Assembly (NCBI GenBank): GCA_964545585.1
Contig: CAZJFT010000008.1
Span: forward strand, 1-25,798
Source: UBA9642 sp964545585
GTDB lineage: Archaea > Nanobdellota > Nanobdellia > Woesearchaeales > UBA9642
Direction: 5' to 3'
Length of the DNA stretch: 25,798 nt
The notes beneath the pieces were generated by a model. The model worked only from the letters and a program-made list of their open reading frames with translations, had not been told where the DNA came from and ran no database searches. Numbering within the stretch: the first letter of the stretch is position 1; each line of letters starts with the position of its first letter. Shown here in pieces: positions 1 through 7,525 of this stretch. A program made the translations under genes and the position numbers.

Positions 1-67
1 ATTTATCGTCAGCCTTGCTCCTAAGATTAAGATAATTCTCTATCAAAAACCTCTGTAACCCATCCAT
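1..67 (-). CDS. Start of an unknown protein, cut by the window edge
   Basis: An open frame of 22 codons runs off the left edge, beginning M-D-G-L-Q-R-F-L. The start is chosen because a TATA-like element (tttataaaa, 89-98) lies about 26 nt upstream, the same spacing seen at several other genes here, which implies a leaderless transcript. The visible peptide is amphipathic and helical in character; no family can be assigned from so short a piece. It could be a chance frame, but promoter spacing and continuous openness to the edge favour a real gene. Confidence 0.4.
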   Translation of the reverse strand, partial: MDGLQRFLIENYLNLRSKADDK

Positions 68-141
68 AAGATAATAGATTGCATGCTTTTTTATAAAATT
101 TATGGAAATGAGATTTATCGGTATAAAATTTATACTTCGCA

Positions 142-152
142 ATATTTAAAAA
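142..152 (+). promoter_or_regulatory. TATA box of the VKOR gene
   Basis: The element atatttaaaaa is centred about 27 nt before the ATG at 174, which fits an archaeal promoter giving a leaderless mRNA. No Shine-Dalgarno sequence precedes this ATG. Confidence 0.5.
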
Positions 153-173
153 TAAGTCCCTTATTCCTTAATC

Positions 174-626
174 ATGGATGAAAAGAGATTGAGATATGTA
201 TATTTTGCGATAATAGGGTTATCACTAATTGCATTGGTATTCTCTATCATAATACTTATACAGAAGACGACTGAATACAGTCCTGCTATAGACAGTTTCT
301 GCTCTGCATTGAACAGCCAAAGCCAATGCGATGCTGTGCAGGCAAGTAAGTACGGGAAGATATTAGGGATAGACAACCCATGGTTCGGCATATTCGGATT
401 CTCTGCATTGATGATATTTGCCGGACTACAGTCATTGCGAGAGAGCAAACTATTGCGCAGATTGATTGTTGCTGGCGGCATAATCTCTGGTGCGATGGCA
501 TTATACTTCCTGCACCTACAGGCATTCATAATAGGGCAATACTGCATATTCTGTGTGATTGTAGATATAATATCTATAATTCTCATGTCATTAAGCTTCC
601 ATATAACATATGAAGAATACAGATAA
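174..626 (+). CDS. VKOR family thiol oxidoreductase
   Basis: Vitamin K epoxide reductase homologue of 150 residues, an integral membrane enzyme that in prokaryotes reoxidises a DsbA or thioredoxin-like partner and passes electrons to a quinone, driving disulfide formation outside the membrane. All four redox cysteines are visible: the loop pair C43 and C52 and the C-x-x-C active site C124-I-F-C127 at the start of the last helix. W70-F-G and the surrounding N-P-W segment are typical of the family. There are four or five membrane spans (about 10-30, 70-88, 95-113, 118-140). No thioredoxin-like partner is fused or adjacent. It converges on the DedA-like gene with 12 bp between stops. The family assignment is firm; the physiological partner is unknown. 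Confidence 0.9.
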   Translation: MDEKRLRYVYFAIIGLSLIALVFSIIILIQKTTEYSPAIDSFCSALNSQSQCDAVQASKYGKILGIDNPWFGIFGFSALMIFAGLQSLRESKLLRRLIVAGGIISGAMALYFLHLQAFIIGQYCIFCVIVDIISIILMSLSFHITYEEYR

Positions 627-638
627 TAACATGTAATA

Positions 639-1238
639 TTATACCAGGCTTATCCCAAGATAATAAGCGACGAACAGCACAAACATGAATCTTATTGTCC
701 TCGGGACCACGACAAATATTATCGTGTCGACGAAGGAGAAATTCCATAGTCCAGCAAAATATGGGATGTAAGGGACAGGAGTCAATGCTCCTATGAACAT
801 GAACCATTTCGAGCCGGTCTCATACTTGCTTAATTTCGCGAAATTCTTCTTGCCCATCACGCGCTCTATTCCTGCAGCACCTAATGTTTTTCCCAAATAA
901 TATGCAGCAAGCAAAGCAAGATAAGATCCTGCCAGCACGACCAAGAAGACCATCCACGGGTTAAGTCCAGAAAACACTCCTAAGACTAATGGGATGTCTG
1001 GCCCTAATGGCTGCACTAGAAGGTCTGTGATGAAAGAGACTGCAAATATCGCTATATACCCGTATTGAGTCACGGATGCTGATATGAAATTCTTGATGTA
1101 AACAAAGAACAACAGCACAAAAACAAATATGAGTATCAACAACACCCAAAAACCCATTCCTGCATCATAAAGCTTAGAATAATCTATCTGCTTTATCCTT
1201 TTATGCGTATCAGAGACGAACTTGCCTATGCGCTTCAT
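639..1238 (-). CDS. DedA/VTT domain membrane protein
   Basis: A 199-residue polytopic protein of the DedA (SNARE-associated, VTT) superfamily, whose members are lipid scramblases or flippases and ion-coupled transporters. The N-terminus is cytoplasmic and basic (residues 1-25), followed by hydrophobic segments near 30-50, 58-78, 82-115 and 145-199. The hallmark is the G-x-x-x-x-x-x-P-x-x-x region: E140, then F-I-G-A-L-T-P-V-P-Y around 148-157, and the following helix ending in R180. The start ATG is preceded at about 30 nt by a TATA-like stretch (tttatatt on the minus strand). The family assignment is good; the transported lipid or solute cannot be deduced. Confidence 0.8.
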   Translation of the reverse strand: MKRIGKFVSDTHKRIKQIDYSKLYDAGMGFWVLLILIFVFVLLFFVYIKNFISASVTQYGYIAIFAVSFITDLLVQPLGPDIPLVLGVFSGLNPWMVFLVVLAGSYLALLAAYYLGKTLGAAGIERVMGKKNFAKLSKYETGSKWFMFIGALTPVPYIPYFAGLWNFSFVDTIIFVVVPRTIRFMFVLFVAYYLGISLV

Positions 1239-1352
1239 TACCTAATGCATAAAAAACCCTGGAATATAAAGTTTACTGCATACAAAAGGAAATCTTCCAT
1301 AACATTTTTATACAGTATCTTTTTTATACCATATTATTCGGAAGGTGACTAT

Positions 1353-1844
1353 ATGGAATCAGAAAAAGAACATTTCTTGAACATCTGGGAGAGGGAATTC
1401 CAGACGACATTAAAAGTGCTTAAGGCATATCCGCATGACAAAGAGGATATGAGACCTGCTGAAAAATCAAAATCAGCAAAAGAATTAGCATGGGTATTCG
1501 CTTCGGAAGAGAAAAACTTGTTCGGCGGCATAATCGAAGGGAATATTGATTGGAGCAAGATGCAAGGTCCGCCAGCGACAATGAAAGAAGTGATCAGAGA
1601 ATATGAGAAGGCACATGCCGATGTTATAAAGAAGGTGATGAATACACCTGGCGAGAAGCTTAATGAAACGATGAAGTTTTTTGTCGCTCCGAAGACTATG
1701 GGCGACGTGAAAAAGATGGATCTCTTATGGATGATGCTCATGGACCAAGTGCATCATAGAGGACAATTCTCAGTGTATCTAAGAATCGCAGGGGCAAAAG
1801 TCCCGAGCATATACGGGCCTACTGCTGATGAGCCTTGGAATTAG
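1353..1844 (+). CDS. DinB-like four-helix-bundle protein
   Basis: 163 residues of the DinB/YfiT superfamily. The C-terminal segment H-H-R-G-Q-F-S-V-Y-L-R, followed by P-x-x-Y-G-P, is the family signature. Start chosen at 1353 rather than an upstream in-frame ATG at 1203 because ggtga (1344-1348) is a Shine-Dalgarno site 4 nt before it and TATA-like sequences lie at 1305-1330; the longer version would run through the promoter. Family members usually bind metal through three histidines and include thiol transferases. Here only the HHRGQ histidines are clear: the first site sits in W-V-F-A-S-E-E without His, and the position three residues before HHRGQ is Asp. The metal site is therefore altered or absent, and no activity is claimed. 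Confidence 0.8.
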   Translation: MESEKEHFLNIWEREFQTTLKVLKAYPHDKEDMRPAEKSKSAKELAWVFASEEKNLFGGIIEGNIDWSKMQGPPATMKEVIREYEKAHADVIKKVMNTPGEKLNETMKFFVAPKTMGDVKKMDLLWMMLMDQVHHRGQFSVYLRIAGAKVPSIYGPTADEPWN

Positions 1845-2065
1845 GCACCAACGAATGCAAGTACATGGTATACCAAGAATACTGGCCATACGAGCGCTTT
1901 CAAGAACCCTAATACGCCCATCCAGAATCCTGTTGCAGTGCTTATATAGAATATTGCTGCACCAATGAAACCGAGGCCGTATACTGCGCTTGAGCCGTCG
2001 CATTTATTCATCTTTCCACAATTGCAATCACAAGTATTTTTCATTTCAGATTTCTTCTTTGCCAT
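1841..2065 (-). CDS. Small Cys-rich membrane protein
   Basis: 74 residues. A hydrophilic N-terminus carries four cysteines (12, 14, 16 and 22), a C-x-C-x-C-x5-C pattern able to bind metal, and is followed by G-S-S-A-V-Y-G-L-G-F and two hydrophobic spans (about 28-48 and 50-72). Related short proteins with this layout occur in many archaea and bacteria as uncharacterised membrane proteins; that is recollection, not a search. A Shine-Dalgarno sequence (ggtgat) sits just before the ATG. The stop codon overlaps the convergent DinB-like gene by 4 bp. Function unknown. Confidence 0.7.
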   Translation of the reverse strand: MAKKKSEMKNTCDCNCGKMNKCDGSSAVYGLGFIGAAIFYISTATGFWMGVLGFLKALVWPVFLVYHVLAFVGA

Positions 2066-2161
2066 TATATCACCTACACAGGAATAAACCCCAGAGGTAT
2101 ATAAAGTTGATTGAACTGAAAATCCATAAAAATTATAATTAGATAGTATAAATTTTATATC

Positions 2162-2779
2162 ATGAAGGTGTTTTTGATTGCATTATTGATTGCGGCGATA
2201 GCATTAGGGTATGGATTAAGGATGGATAATGGTCCTGATGTGCATGAAGTGGTGATGCCGATCGTTGCCGTGAGCAACGAAAATGGGACAATCGGCAATG
2301 CTACAATAAGCATGGCACCAGGAAAAGGGAGGGTGCTTCTTGACAATGATCCATCAATAGATACAGATATGCAGTCACAGATAGACTTGGCTGTCGGTTA
2401 CGCAAGGTTCTATACAAACGATAGCCTAGAAGGTAAAGACTTGATAATTGATTTCGATATGCATGGAGAGATTGTCGGGGGTGTATCATCAGGCGCAGCG
2501 ATAGCTGTAGCAACAATAGCGGCCATACAAGGAAAGGATTTGAGGGAGGATGTAATAATAACAGGGACAATCAGTCCAGACGGCATAATACGAAGGGTCG
2601 GAGAGATAAGAGAGAAAGCGACAGCTGCAAGAGATGCAGGATACACACTGTTTCTAGTCCCGCAAGGTCAATCACGATACAGGTTCATGAACCAGACATT
2701 ACAGGAATACTTGAACAACACTATAGAGATACGAGAAGTCGGAACAATAGATGAAGCAGCAAAAATAATAATAAGATGA
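2162..2779 (+). CDS. Membrane-anchored Lon-type (S16) protease domain
   Basis: 205 residues: an N-terminal signal anchor (about 3-18) followed by a stand-alone Lon proteolytic domain with no AAA+ ATPase. The Ser-Lys dyad is visible: S109 in G-G-V-S-S-G (the G-x-S-A-G motif of Lon) and K152 in V-G-E-I-R-E-K-A-T-A-A. The segment G-T-I-S-P-D-G-I-I-R-R-V-G is also typical of Lon just before the catalytic Lys. The domain should face outside the cell, so it would degrade or process unfolded or surface proteins without ATP. The gene is monocistronic, with TATA-like AT-rich sequence just upstream. Archaeal secreted S16 proteins of this type exist; substrates are unknown. Confidence 0.85.
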   Translation: MKVFLIALLIAAIALGYGLRMDNGPDVHEVVMPIVAVSNENGTIGNATISMAPGKGRVLLDNDPSIDTDMQSQIDLAVGYARFYTNDSLEGKDLIIDFDMHGEIVGGVSSGAAIAVATIAAIQGKDLREDVIITGTISPDGIIRRVGEIREKATAARDAGYTLFLVPQGQSRYRFMNQTLQEYLNNTIEIREVGTIDEAAKIIIR

Positions 2780-2801
2780 TCATTGGCGCTGATGAGTCAG
2801 T

Positions 2802-4121
2802 TCATAAGAATCTCTTCTCAAAACCTTTCTTATCGAATGTCGCATTTATGTCATGCTTGCTCAAGAATTCAATGATAGTCTCCGCATCTGCATACGCGTT
2901 CCCAAGACATGTAGATGCGCCAGGAGAGGGAGTGATATTGAATATTATGTCATCACCGACGATTTTCGCTTCACCAGTATCCATGGTCTTTTTTTCTAAG
3001 TTTATTATCTGCGGCCTATTCCCTCCATATCTCTTCGCATACTTTATCTTATTGGCAGTTATTGTAGGCACTATCTTCCTTGCTTGCTTTATGAACAGCC
3101 TCTTTCCTAATATCGGCCAATCATAGAAGAAATTCTTGAATATATACTTAGAGATTATTGGATCGCTCAATAGTTTCGTCAATGTTGCTGCCTGTTTCCA
3201 TCCGATGCCTAATGTCTTGAAATATTCCAGTACAGTCTTATACTGATAACGCTCGAGCATGAATATAGGTTTTGCAGTAGGGCCCCAACGTGTCACATGA
3301 GGATTATGCACTTCAGGATCCCCGTGCACTGCAGCAAAAGGCAGTTTCTTCAATTGCATAGTGTATACTTTTCCATTCAATAATTTTGGAGAATTATAGA
3401 AGCTCCCAGCGACTGACAATATGCCATATTGTTTCCCATAGCCTAATGATTGCGCAATCATCAAGCTATGCGCCCCCGCAGTTATGATGACTACTGGTGC
3501 AGTGAATTCCCCTTTATCAGTCTTTATATGATACTCTCCTTGCGTCTTCTCTCTAGTGATCTTCTTTAGCTTAGTATTAACAAATATATCTATCCCCTCT
3601 CTCTTTGAATCTTCAGCAAATGCCTTTGCCACCAATCCATAATCTACAGTATATCCTTCCTCTGAATATAGTGCGATTATCGGCTCATCTTCCTTCCTGC
3701 CTTTCATCACATTAGGCTCTATCTCTGCGATCTCTTCACGTCCTATCCTCTTGAGTTTAGGGAATAATCTCTTGAATTCTTCATATCTCTTCGATAATTC
3801 TTCCACTTCTCTATGTCCGACTGCAATCACCATCTTAGGATATATCGTGAACAATCCCTTATGATTGGACTTATCTAAATAATTCTTCAGCATATCAGAA
3901 GATTTCTTGACTTTTTCGCTCTTCACCAGGGTATAATTCGTCTCTATATCCCCAAAATGCAACGTTTGGCTGTTCTGTGAAGATTTAGAATTTACCAACC
4001 CTAATTCCTTATGCTTCTCTATGAGCGCAATCCTCTTTATTGAAGTGAACCTGCTGAGAACATACAACAAAGCAGTGCCGCTCACTCCACCACCCACAAT
4101 AATCACATCATAATGTTTCAT
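2802..4121 (-). CDS. Mqo-like FAD-dependent oxidoreductase (malate:quinone oxidoreductase family)
   Basis: A 439-residue flavoprotein. The N-terminus M-K-H-Y-D-V-I-I-V-G-G-G-V-S-G is a Rossmann dinucleotide-binding motif, with the ribose-binding Glu in I-A-L-I-E-K. The motif N-S-Q-T-L-H-F-G-D-I-E-T-N-Y-T matches the Mqo signature known from Campylobacter and Helicobacter type enzymes, and the C-terminal G-A-S-T-C-L-G-N-A is the second FAD contact. Start chosen at 4121 because the Rossmann strand begins there; a longer frame to 4193 would overlap the promoter and the divergent gene. Mqo oxidises malate to oxaloacetate and reduces quinone at the membrane. Whether malate is the substrate here is uncertain, since related 2-hydroxyacid oxidases share the fold. 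Confidence 0.8.
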   Translation of the reverse strand: MKHYDVIIVGGGVSGTALLYVLSRFTSIKRIALIEKHKELGLVNSKSSQNSQTLHFGDIETNYTLVKSEKVKKSSDMLKNYLDKSNHKGLFTIYPKMVIAVGHREVEELSKRYEEFKRLFPKLKRIGREEIAEIEPNVMKGRKEDEPIIALYSEEGYTVDYGLVAKAFAEDSKREGIDIFVNTKLKKITREKTQGEYHIKTDKGEFTAPVVIITAGAHSLMIAQSLGYGKQYGILSVAGSFYNSPKLLNGKVYTMQLKKLPFAAVHGDPEVHNPHVTRWGPTAKPIFMLERYQYKTVLEYFKTLGIGWKQAATLTKLLSDPIISKYIFKNFFYDWPILGKRLFIKQARKIVPTITANKIKYAKRYGGNRPQIINLEKKTMDTGEAKIVGDDIIFNITPSPGASTCLGNAYADAETIIEFLSKHDINATFDKKGFEKRFL

Positions 4122-4193
4122 ACAGAAAAAAGCCATTGCTGCGCTTAAAAATATTATGGAAAATACATAAGTATGACACTTGCAGAATTGCAA

Positions 4194-4204
4194 ACTTTAT
4201 AAAA
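4194..4204 (+). promoter_or_regulatory. TATA box of the MliC-like gene
   Basis: The element actttataaaa lies about 26 nt before the ATG at 4225, implying a leaderless transcript. This fixes the start and excludes an in-frame ATG at 4180 that lies upstream of the box. Confidence 0.55.
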
Positions 4205-4224
4205 CCAGATGCATTAACCAGTTA

Positions 4225-4572
4225 ATGCAGAAAAAACTGGTAATCATAGGAATCATCACGGCAGCAATAATCATCGCATCAGTCACGATAATGCAAGCAA
4301 ACCGGAACACAAAAAAGGAAACCATAAACGCATTGTATGAATGCACTGGTGATGACTGGATAAATGCAAGCTTTGATCTCGCTTCTGATAAAGTCATAAT
4401 ATTATTGAGCGATGGAAGGCAGCTCATGTTGCCACGCGCGATATCCGCATCAGGCGCGAGATACGCGAATGCAGATGAAAGCCTTGTATTCTGGAACAAG
4501 GGAGATTCAGCATTCATCGACGAGAACGGCACAATCACATATCAAGATTGTATGACAAATTCTAGAGAATAG
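4225..4572 (+). CDS. MliC-like (C-type lysozyme inhibitor fold) membrane-anchored protein
   Basis: 115 residues: a signal anchor (about 4-23), then a short linker and one MliC domain. Features of the fold are Y38-x-C40, the motif S-A-S-G-A-R-Y (74-80), V-F-W-N-K-G-D (88-94) and a closing C109 that would form the disulfide with C40. In bacteria MliC/PliC proteins inhibit C-type lysozymes by pushing the S-x-S-G-x-x-Y loop into the active site. Archaea lack murein, so here the domain might act on another glycosidase, shield against host or competitor lysozymes, or simply reuse the beta-barrel. The stop codon overlaps the 3' end of the convergent tRNA-Gln gene. Confidence 0.75.
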   Translation: MQKKLVIIGIITAAIIIASVTIMQANRNTKKETINALYECTGDDWINASFDLASDKVIILLSDGRQLMLPRAISASGARYANADESLVFWNKGDSAFIDENGTITYQDCMTNSRE

Positions 4573-4659
4573 CCCCGCCCAGATTCGAACTGGGGTCAGA
4601 GGATTTCTTTGCCCTAAGGCTCCAGAGTCCCCTATGATTGGCCGCTACACTACGGGGCT
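4570..4659 (-). tRNA. tRNA-Gln (anticodon CTG) with intron
   Basis: The cloverleaf reads from 4659 downwards: acceptor AGCCCCG pairs with CGGGGCT, discriminator A at 4570; D stem GTG/CAT; anticodon stem GGGGA/TCCTC (one G-T pair); anticodon loop CTCTGG+A with CTG at 34-36; T arm CCCAG-TTCGAAT-CTGGG. CCA is not encoded. Removing a 17-nt intron after position 37 is needed to give a 7-nt anticodon loop. A TATA-like stretch (ttttaaaaag, 4690-4699) lies upstream. The gene ends inside the stop codon of the MliC-like gene. Confidence 0.9.
4605..4621 (-). other. Intron of tRNA-Gln at canonical position 37/38
   Basis: 17 nt, AGCCTTAGGGCAAAGAA on the transcript strand. It folds as a bulge-helix-bulge: exon CTCT opposite intron AAAG (one C-A mismatch), 3-nt bulges GGA and AAA cut after their second base, and an intron hairpin GCC-TTAG-GGC. 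Splicing by archaeal EndA at both bulges restores the standard anticodon loop. Confidence 0.8.
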
Positions 4660-4713
4660 GAAACAATAAAAAGAAGAAATATTATCGTTTTAAAAAGTAT
4701 TTGGTTCAACGAC

Positions 4714-5049
4714 TCATTCAAGCTTATCCGCTAATGAATAAAGTCCTTTATCTCTGAGTGCTGATATTATCTTATTCTTTGATCTGTATACCTGTGCACC
4801 GTTTTTCTCAAAAGTGCTCATCATTGTAGAAGCGCTATATTTGAAACCTTTCTGTGTCTCTAAGACCATCTCGTTCCAGTTTATAGTTCTGGAATGATCC
4901 ATAAGATGCTCTTTCTGTGGATTGGGCGATACACGTTTAGCTATGTGCAGCGTGTCATATAATGTTATAGACGTTCCATTGTCTGTTTTGTATTTACCTA
5001 GCACTACTTTGCTTTCATCGACTAATATCACTAGTTTTCCTATGTTCAT
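4714..5049 (-). CDS. Hypothetical protein, divergent from rad50
   Basis: 111 residues starting M-N-I-G-K-L-V-I-L-V-D-E-S. I do not recognise the family. The N-terminal third reads as beta strands (K-L-V-I-L-V, K-V-V-L-G-K-Y, S-I-T-L-Y-D), the rest as helices ending in a basic segment S-K-N-K-I-I-S-A-L-R-D-K. No membrane span, signal or cysteine. Start at 5049 is supported by a TATA-like element (5069-5081) 26 nt upstream; a longer frame to 5295 would run into rad50 coding sequence. It faces rad50 across about 80 bp containing both promoters, so the two may be co-regulated, but that is not evidence of a shared function. Confidence 0.6.
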   Translation of the reverse strand: MNIGKLVILVDESKVVLGKYKTDNGTSITLYDTLHIAKRVSPNPQKEHLMDHSRTINWNEMVLETQKGFKYSASTMMSTFEKNGAQVYRSKNKIISALRDKGLYSLADKLE

Positions 5050-5068
5050 AAGATTTGGGATAACATTA

Positions 5069-5108
5069 TTATTTTTAAATATTGTCCTATACCAATAAAA
5101 ATTTAAAC
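5069..5108. promoter_or_regulatory. Divergent promoter region for the 111-residue protein and rad50
   Basis: Two TATA-like boxes: atttttaaata (about 5070-5081) reading left, 26 nt from the ATG at 5049, and aaatttaaaca (about 5098-5108) reading right, 26 nt from the ATG at 5129. Both fit leaderless transcripts. Confidence 0.45.
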
Positions 5109-5128
5109 AGCCGAACAATCCGAATAGT

Positions 5129-7525
5129 ATGCTCCTGAAGTCAATAAAACTCCATAATATACGCTCATATAATGAGCAAACCATAAAATTCACAGAGGGT
5201 GCAAGCCTGCTTCTAGGAGATATCGGGTCAGGAAAAACCACTATTCTGCTCGCGATTGAATTCGCATTGTTTGGCCTTATAAAAGGTGACGTCACTGGAA
5301 CGACTTTGCTGCGTCATGGACGTAATGATGGCAGCGTAGAGCTTGAGTTCGAGATGAACAACAAGAATGTGAAGATAGTCAGACGATTAAAGAAGAAAAA
5401 AGATGTTATCACACAGGATTCTGGTCACATGATAATCGACAACGTAAAGACGGATCTTACGCCTGTAGAATTGAAGTCGAAGATACTTGAGATGTTCGGG
5501 TATCCTGAAGACTTGCTCAATAAGAACACATCATTGATATACCGTTATACAGTCTATACTCCTCAGGAGGAGATGAAGAACATACTATTCGAATCAAGAG
5601 AGGACAGGCTAGATATCTTGAGGAAGATATTCAACATCGACAAGTATAAGAGAGTGAGAGAGAATGCATTGATGTACGCTAAAGAGTTGCGCACTACGAA
5701 AAAGATCCTTGAATCAAAACTCTTGAATGTTGATGAATTGAAGTCGACGTTGACAGAGAAGAACGCATCATTGAATGATAAGAAGGATTCTTTGAAGGAA
5801 ACGAATGATGGAATATCCAAGACTAAGACACTTCTGAAAGATAAAGACTCTGAGATAATGAAGATACAGGAGACGATAGACAAGGTCAATGCATTGAGGA
5901 AAGAATTGGCAGTATTAGAAGCGAACTTGAAGAACAGCAAAGAAAATGGTTTGAGGATGGAAAAAGATCTCAACATGATAGATTATAGGATAAAAGAGTA
6001 TGAGAACAAGTTGAGCGACTTAGGGACTATTGACCAGGAAGAGGATGCATTGAGGGAATCATTGAAGGACTCTGAAGATAAGCTCACTAAGATAAATTCT
6101 GCTAAGGAGACTGTAAAGGAACGTCTGGAGAGCAAGCAGAATGATTTTAGGAATATGGTCATCGATGATCCGGTATCGATGAAATTGAAGCATGATAGGC
6201 TGAAGAAGAATCTTGAGCAATTGGATAAGAAATTAAGAGAGCATGATGAGAAGAAGTCTGCATTGGATAAGCTGTCCATTGAGATTAACACTTTAAGCAT
6301 CAGCAACCAGAATTCCAAGAAGATATTGGATAATCTCAAGGATTTGAGCGTGTGCCCTACGTGCATGCAGAACGTGGACCTAAATCATAAGATACGGATT
6401 ACTGACAGGGAGAACATAAGCATATTCTCAAATGAGAAGAAACTGAAAGAATTGGAAGAGAAGAAGAAAAACCTTGAATCAGACATATTGCGGTTAAAGA
6501 ACGATGTCGATGGATTGCATGATGACGAGATAGAATTGAAGAGCCTTGAGGTGAAGATTGAAAATGTTGCGCAGTTGAAGACACGCAAGGAGCAATTGCA
6601 GAATGAGATAGATGACCTGCTAAAGAAGAAGGAGAAGCTTGAAGCGATGGACATAAACAAGCTAGTCGAGATGATAAGCAGGAACAGGAAGATATTGAGC
6701 AATATCGGCGTAAGGAAACATATACAGGAAAGCCTTGATAACAAGAAGAAAGAAAGAGAACAACTACAGGTACAATTGGATAGGCACATAATCCTTATGC
6801 AGGATGCGAGAAAGGATTTTGCATCAAAGAATTCTGAGTTAGAGGGTTATTCGAGCATCGAGCAGGATTTCAAGATAAAGAACAAGGAGAAGTCAGAGAT
6901 AACAGATAAGCTTAAAGATTTGGAGATAAGCAAGTCATTGGTCGAGAAAGACATAGGATTATTAGACAAGGAGATAAAGAAACTAGGGGAAGATATAAGC
7001 ATAAACATAAAATTAGGCGAGAAGATAAATTTCATGACAGAGCTTAATCATTGGCTCACTGATTACTTCGTCAATCTTACTGGAATAATAGAAAAGAACA
7101 TCATGCACACTATACATAGAGAATTCAATGAATTGTTCAAGGAATGGTTCTCGGTAATAGTGCAGGACCAGGAATTGGATGTAAACATCGATGAGGATTT
7201 CGCTCCTGCAATCAGGCAGAACAATTATGATACTTCAATAGATAATCTTTCTGGTGGAGAAAAAACAGCCGTAGCACTAGCGTATAGGCTCGCATTGAAC
7301 AAGGTCATTAATGACTTCATAAACAACATAAAGACCAAAGACATAATAATATTAGATGAACCTACTGACGGATTCAGTTCTGAACAGCTTGACAGGATGA
7401 GAGATGTTTTAGACGCATTGAAAGTCAAGCAATTGATAATAGTTAGCCATGAAGCGAAGATGGAATCATATGCAGAGCACATAATAAGAATCCACAAGAA
7501 CAATCATGTGAGCGGAGCTACATGA
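5129..7525 (+). CDS. rad50: DNA double-strand break repair ATPase Rad50
   Basis: 798 residues with complete SMC-like layout: N-terminal ABC half with Walker A G30-D-I-G-S-G-K-T37; long antiparallel coiled coil (about 170-660) broken by the zinc hook C409-P-T-C412; C-terminal half with signature L-S708-G-G-E-K and Walker B I-L-D743-E744-P-T. Rad50 dimerises through ATP and the hook and works with Mre11 nuclease to tether and process DNA ends. Mre11, HerA and NurA are not in this window, although they often neighbour rad50 in archaea. The coding region is lysine- and glutamate-rich. The last codons overlap the Nudix gene by 4 bp, indicating co-translation. Length is slightly below the usual 850-900 of archaeal Rad50, consistent with a shorter coil. 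Confidence 0.95.
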   Translation: MLLKSIKLHNIRSYNEQTIKFTEGASLLLGDIGSGKTTILLAIEFALFGLIKGDVTGTTLLRHGRNDGSVELEFEMNNKNVKIVRRLKKKKDVITQDSGHMIIDNVKTDLTPVELKSKILEMFGYPEDLLNKNTSLIYRYTVYTPQEEMKNILFESREDRLDILRKIFNIDKYKRVRENALMYAKELRTTKKILESKLLNVDELKSTLTEKNASLNDKKDSLKETNDGISKTKTLLKDKDSEIMKIQETIDKVNALRKELAVLEANLKNSKENGLRMEKDLNMIDYRIKEYENKLSDLGTIDQEEDALRESLKDSEDKLTKINSAKETVKERLESKQNDFRNMVIDDPVSMKLKHDRLKKNLEQLDKKLREHDEKKSALDKLSIEINTLSISNQNSKKILDNLKDLSVCPTCMQNVDLNHKIRITDRENISIFSNEKKLKELEEKKKNLESDILRLKNDVDGLHDDEIELKSLEVKIENVAQLKTRKEQLQNEIDDLLKKKEKLEAMDINKLVEMISRNRKILSNIGVRKHIQESLDNKKKEREQLQVQLDRHIILMQDARKDFASKNSELEGYSSIEQDFKIKNKEKSEITDKLKDLEISKSLVEKDIGLLDKEIKKLGEDISINIKLGEKINFMTELNHWLTDYFVNLTGIIEKNIMHTIHREFNELFKEWFSVIVQDQELDVNIDEDFAPAIRQNNYDTSIDNLSGGEKTAVALAYRLALNKVINDFINNIKTKDIIILDEPTDGFSSEQLDRMRDVLDALKVKQLIIVSHEAKMESYAEHIIRIHKNNHVSGAT

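Noticed and set aside
161..586. Minus-strand frame opposite VKOR
   Set aside because: VKOR has all family cysteines and a well-placed TATA box; the antisense frame has neither family nor promoter.
2776..3126. Plus-strand frame of 116 codons
   Set aside because: Lies wholly opposite the Mqo-like gene, which has clear family motifs; no promoter and a membrane-like composition typical of antisense frames.
5050..5295. N-terminal extension of the 111-residue protein
   Set aside because: It would be antisense to the beginning of rad50 and pass through both promoters.
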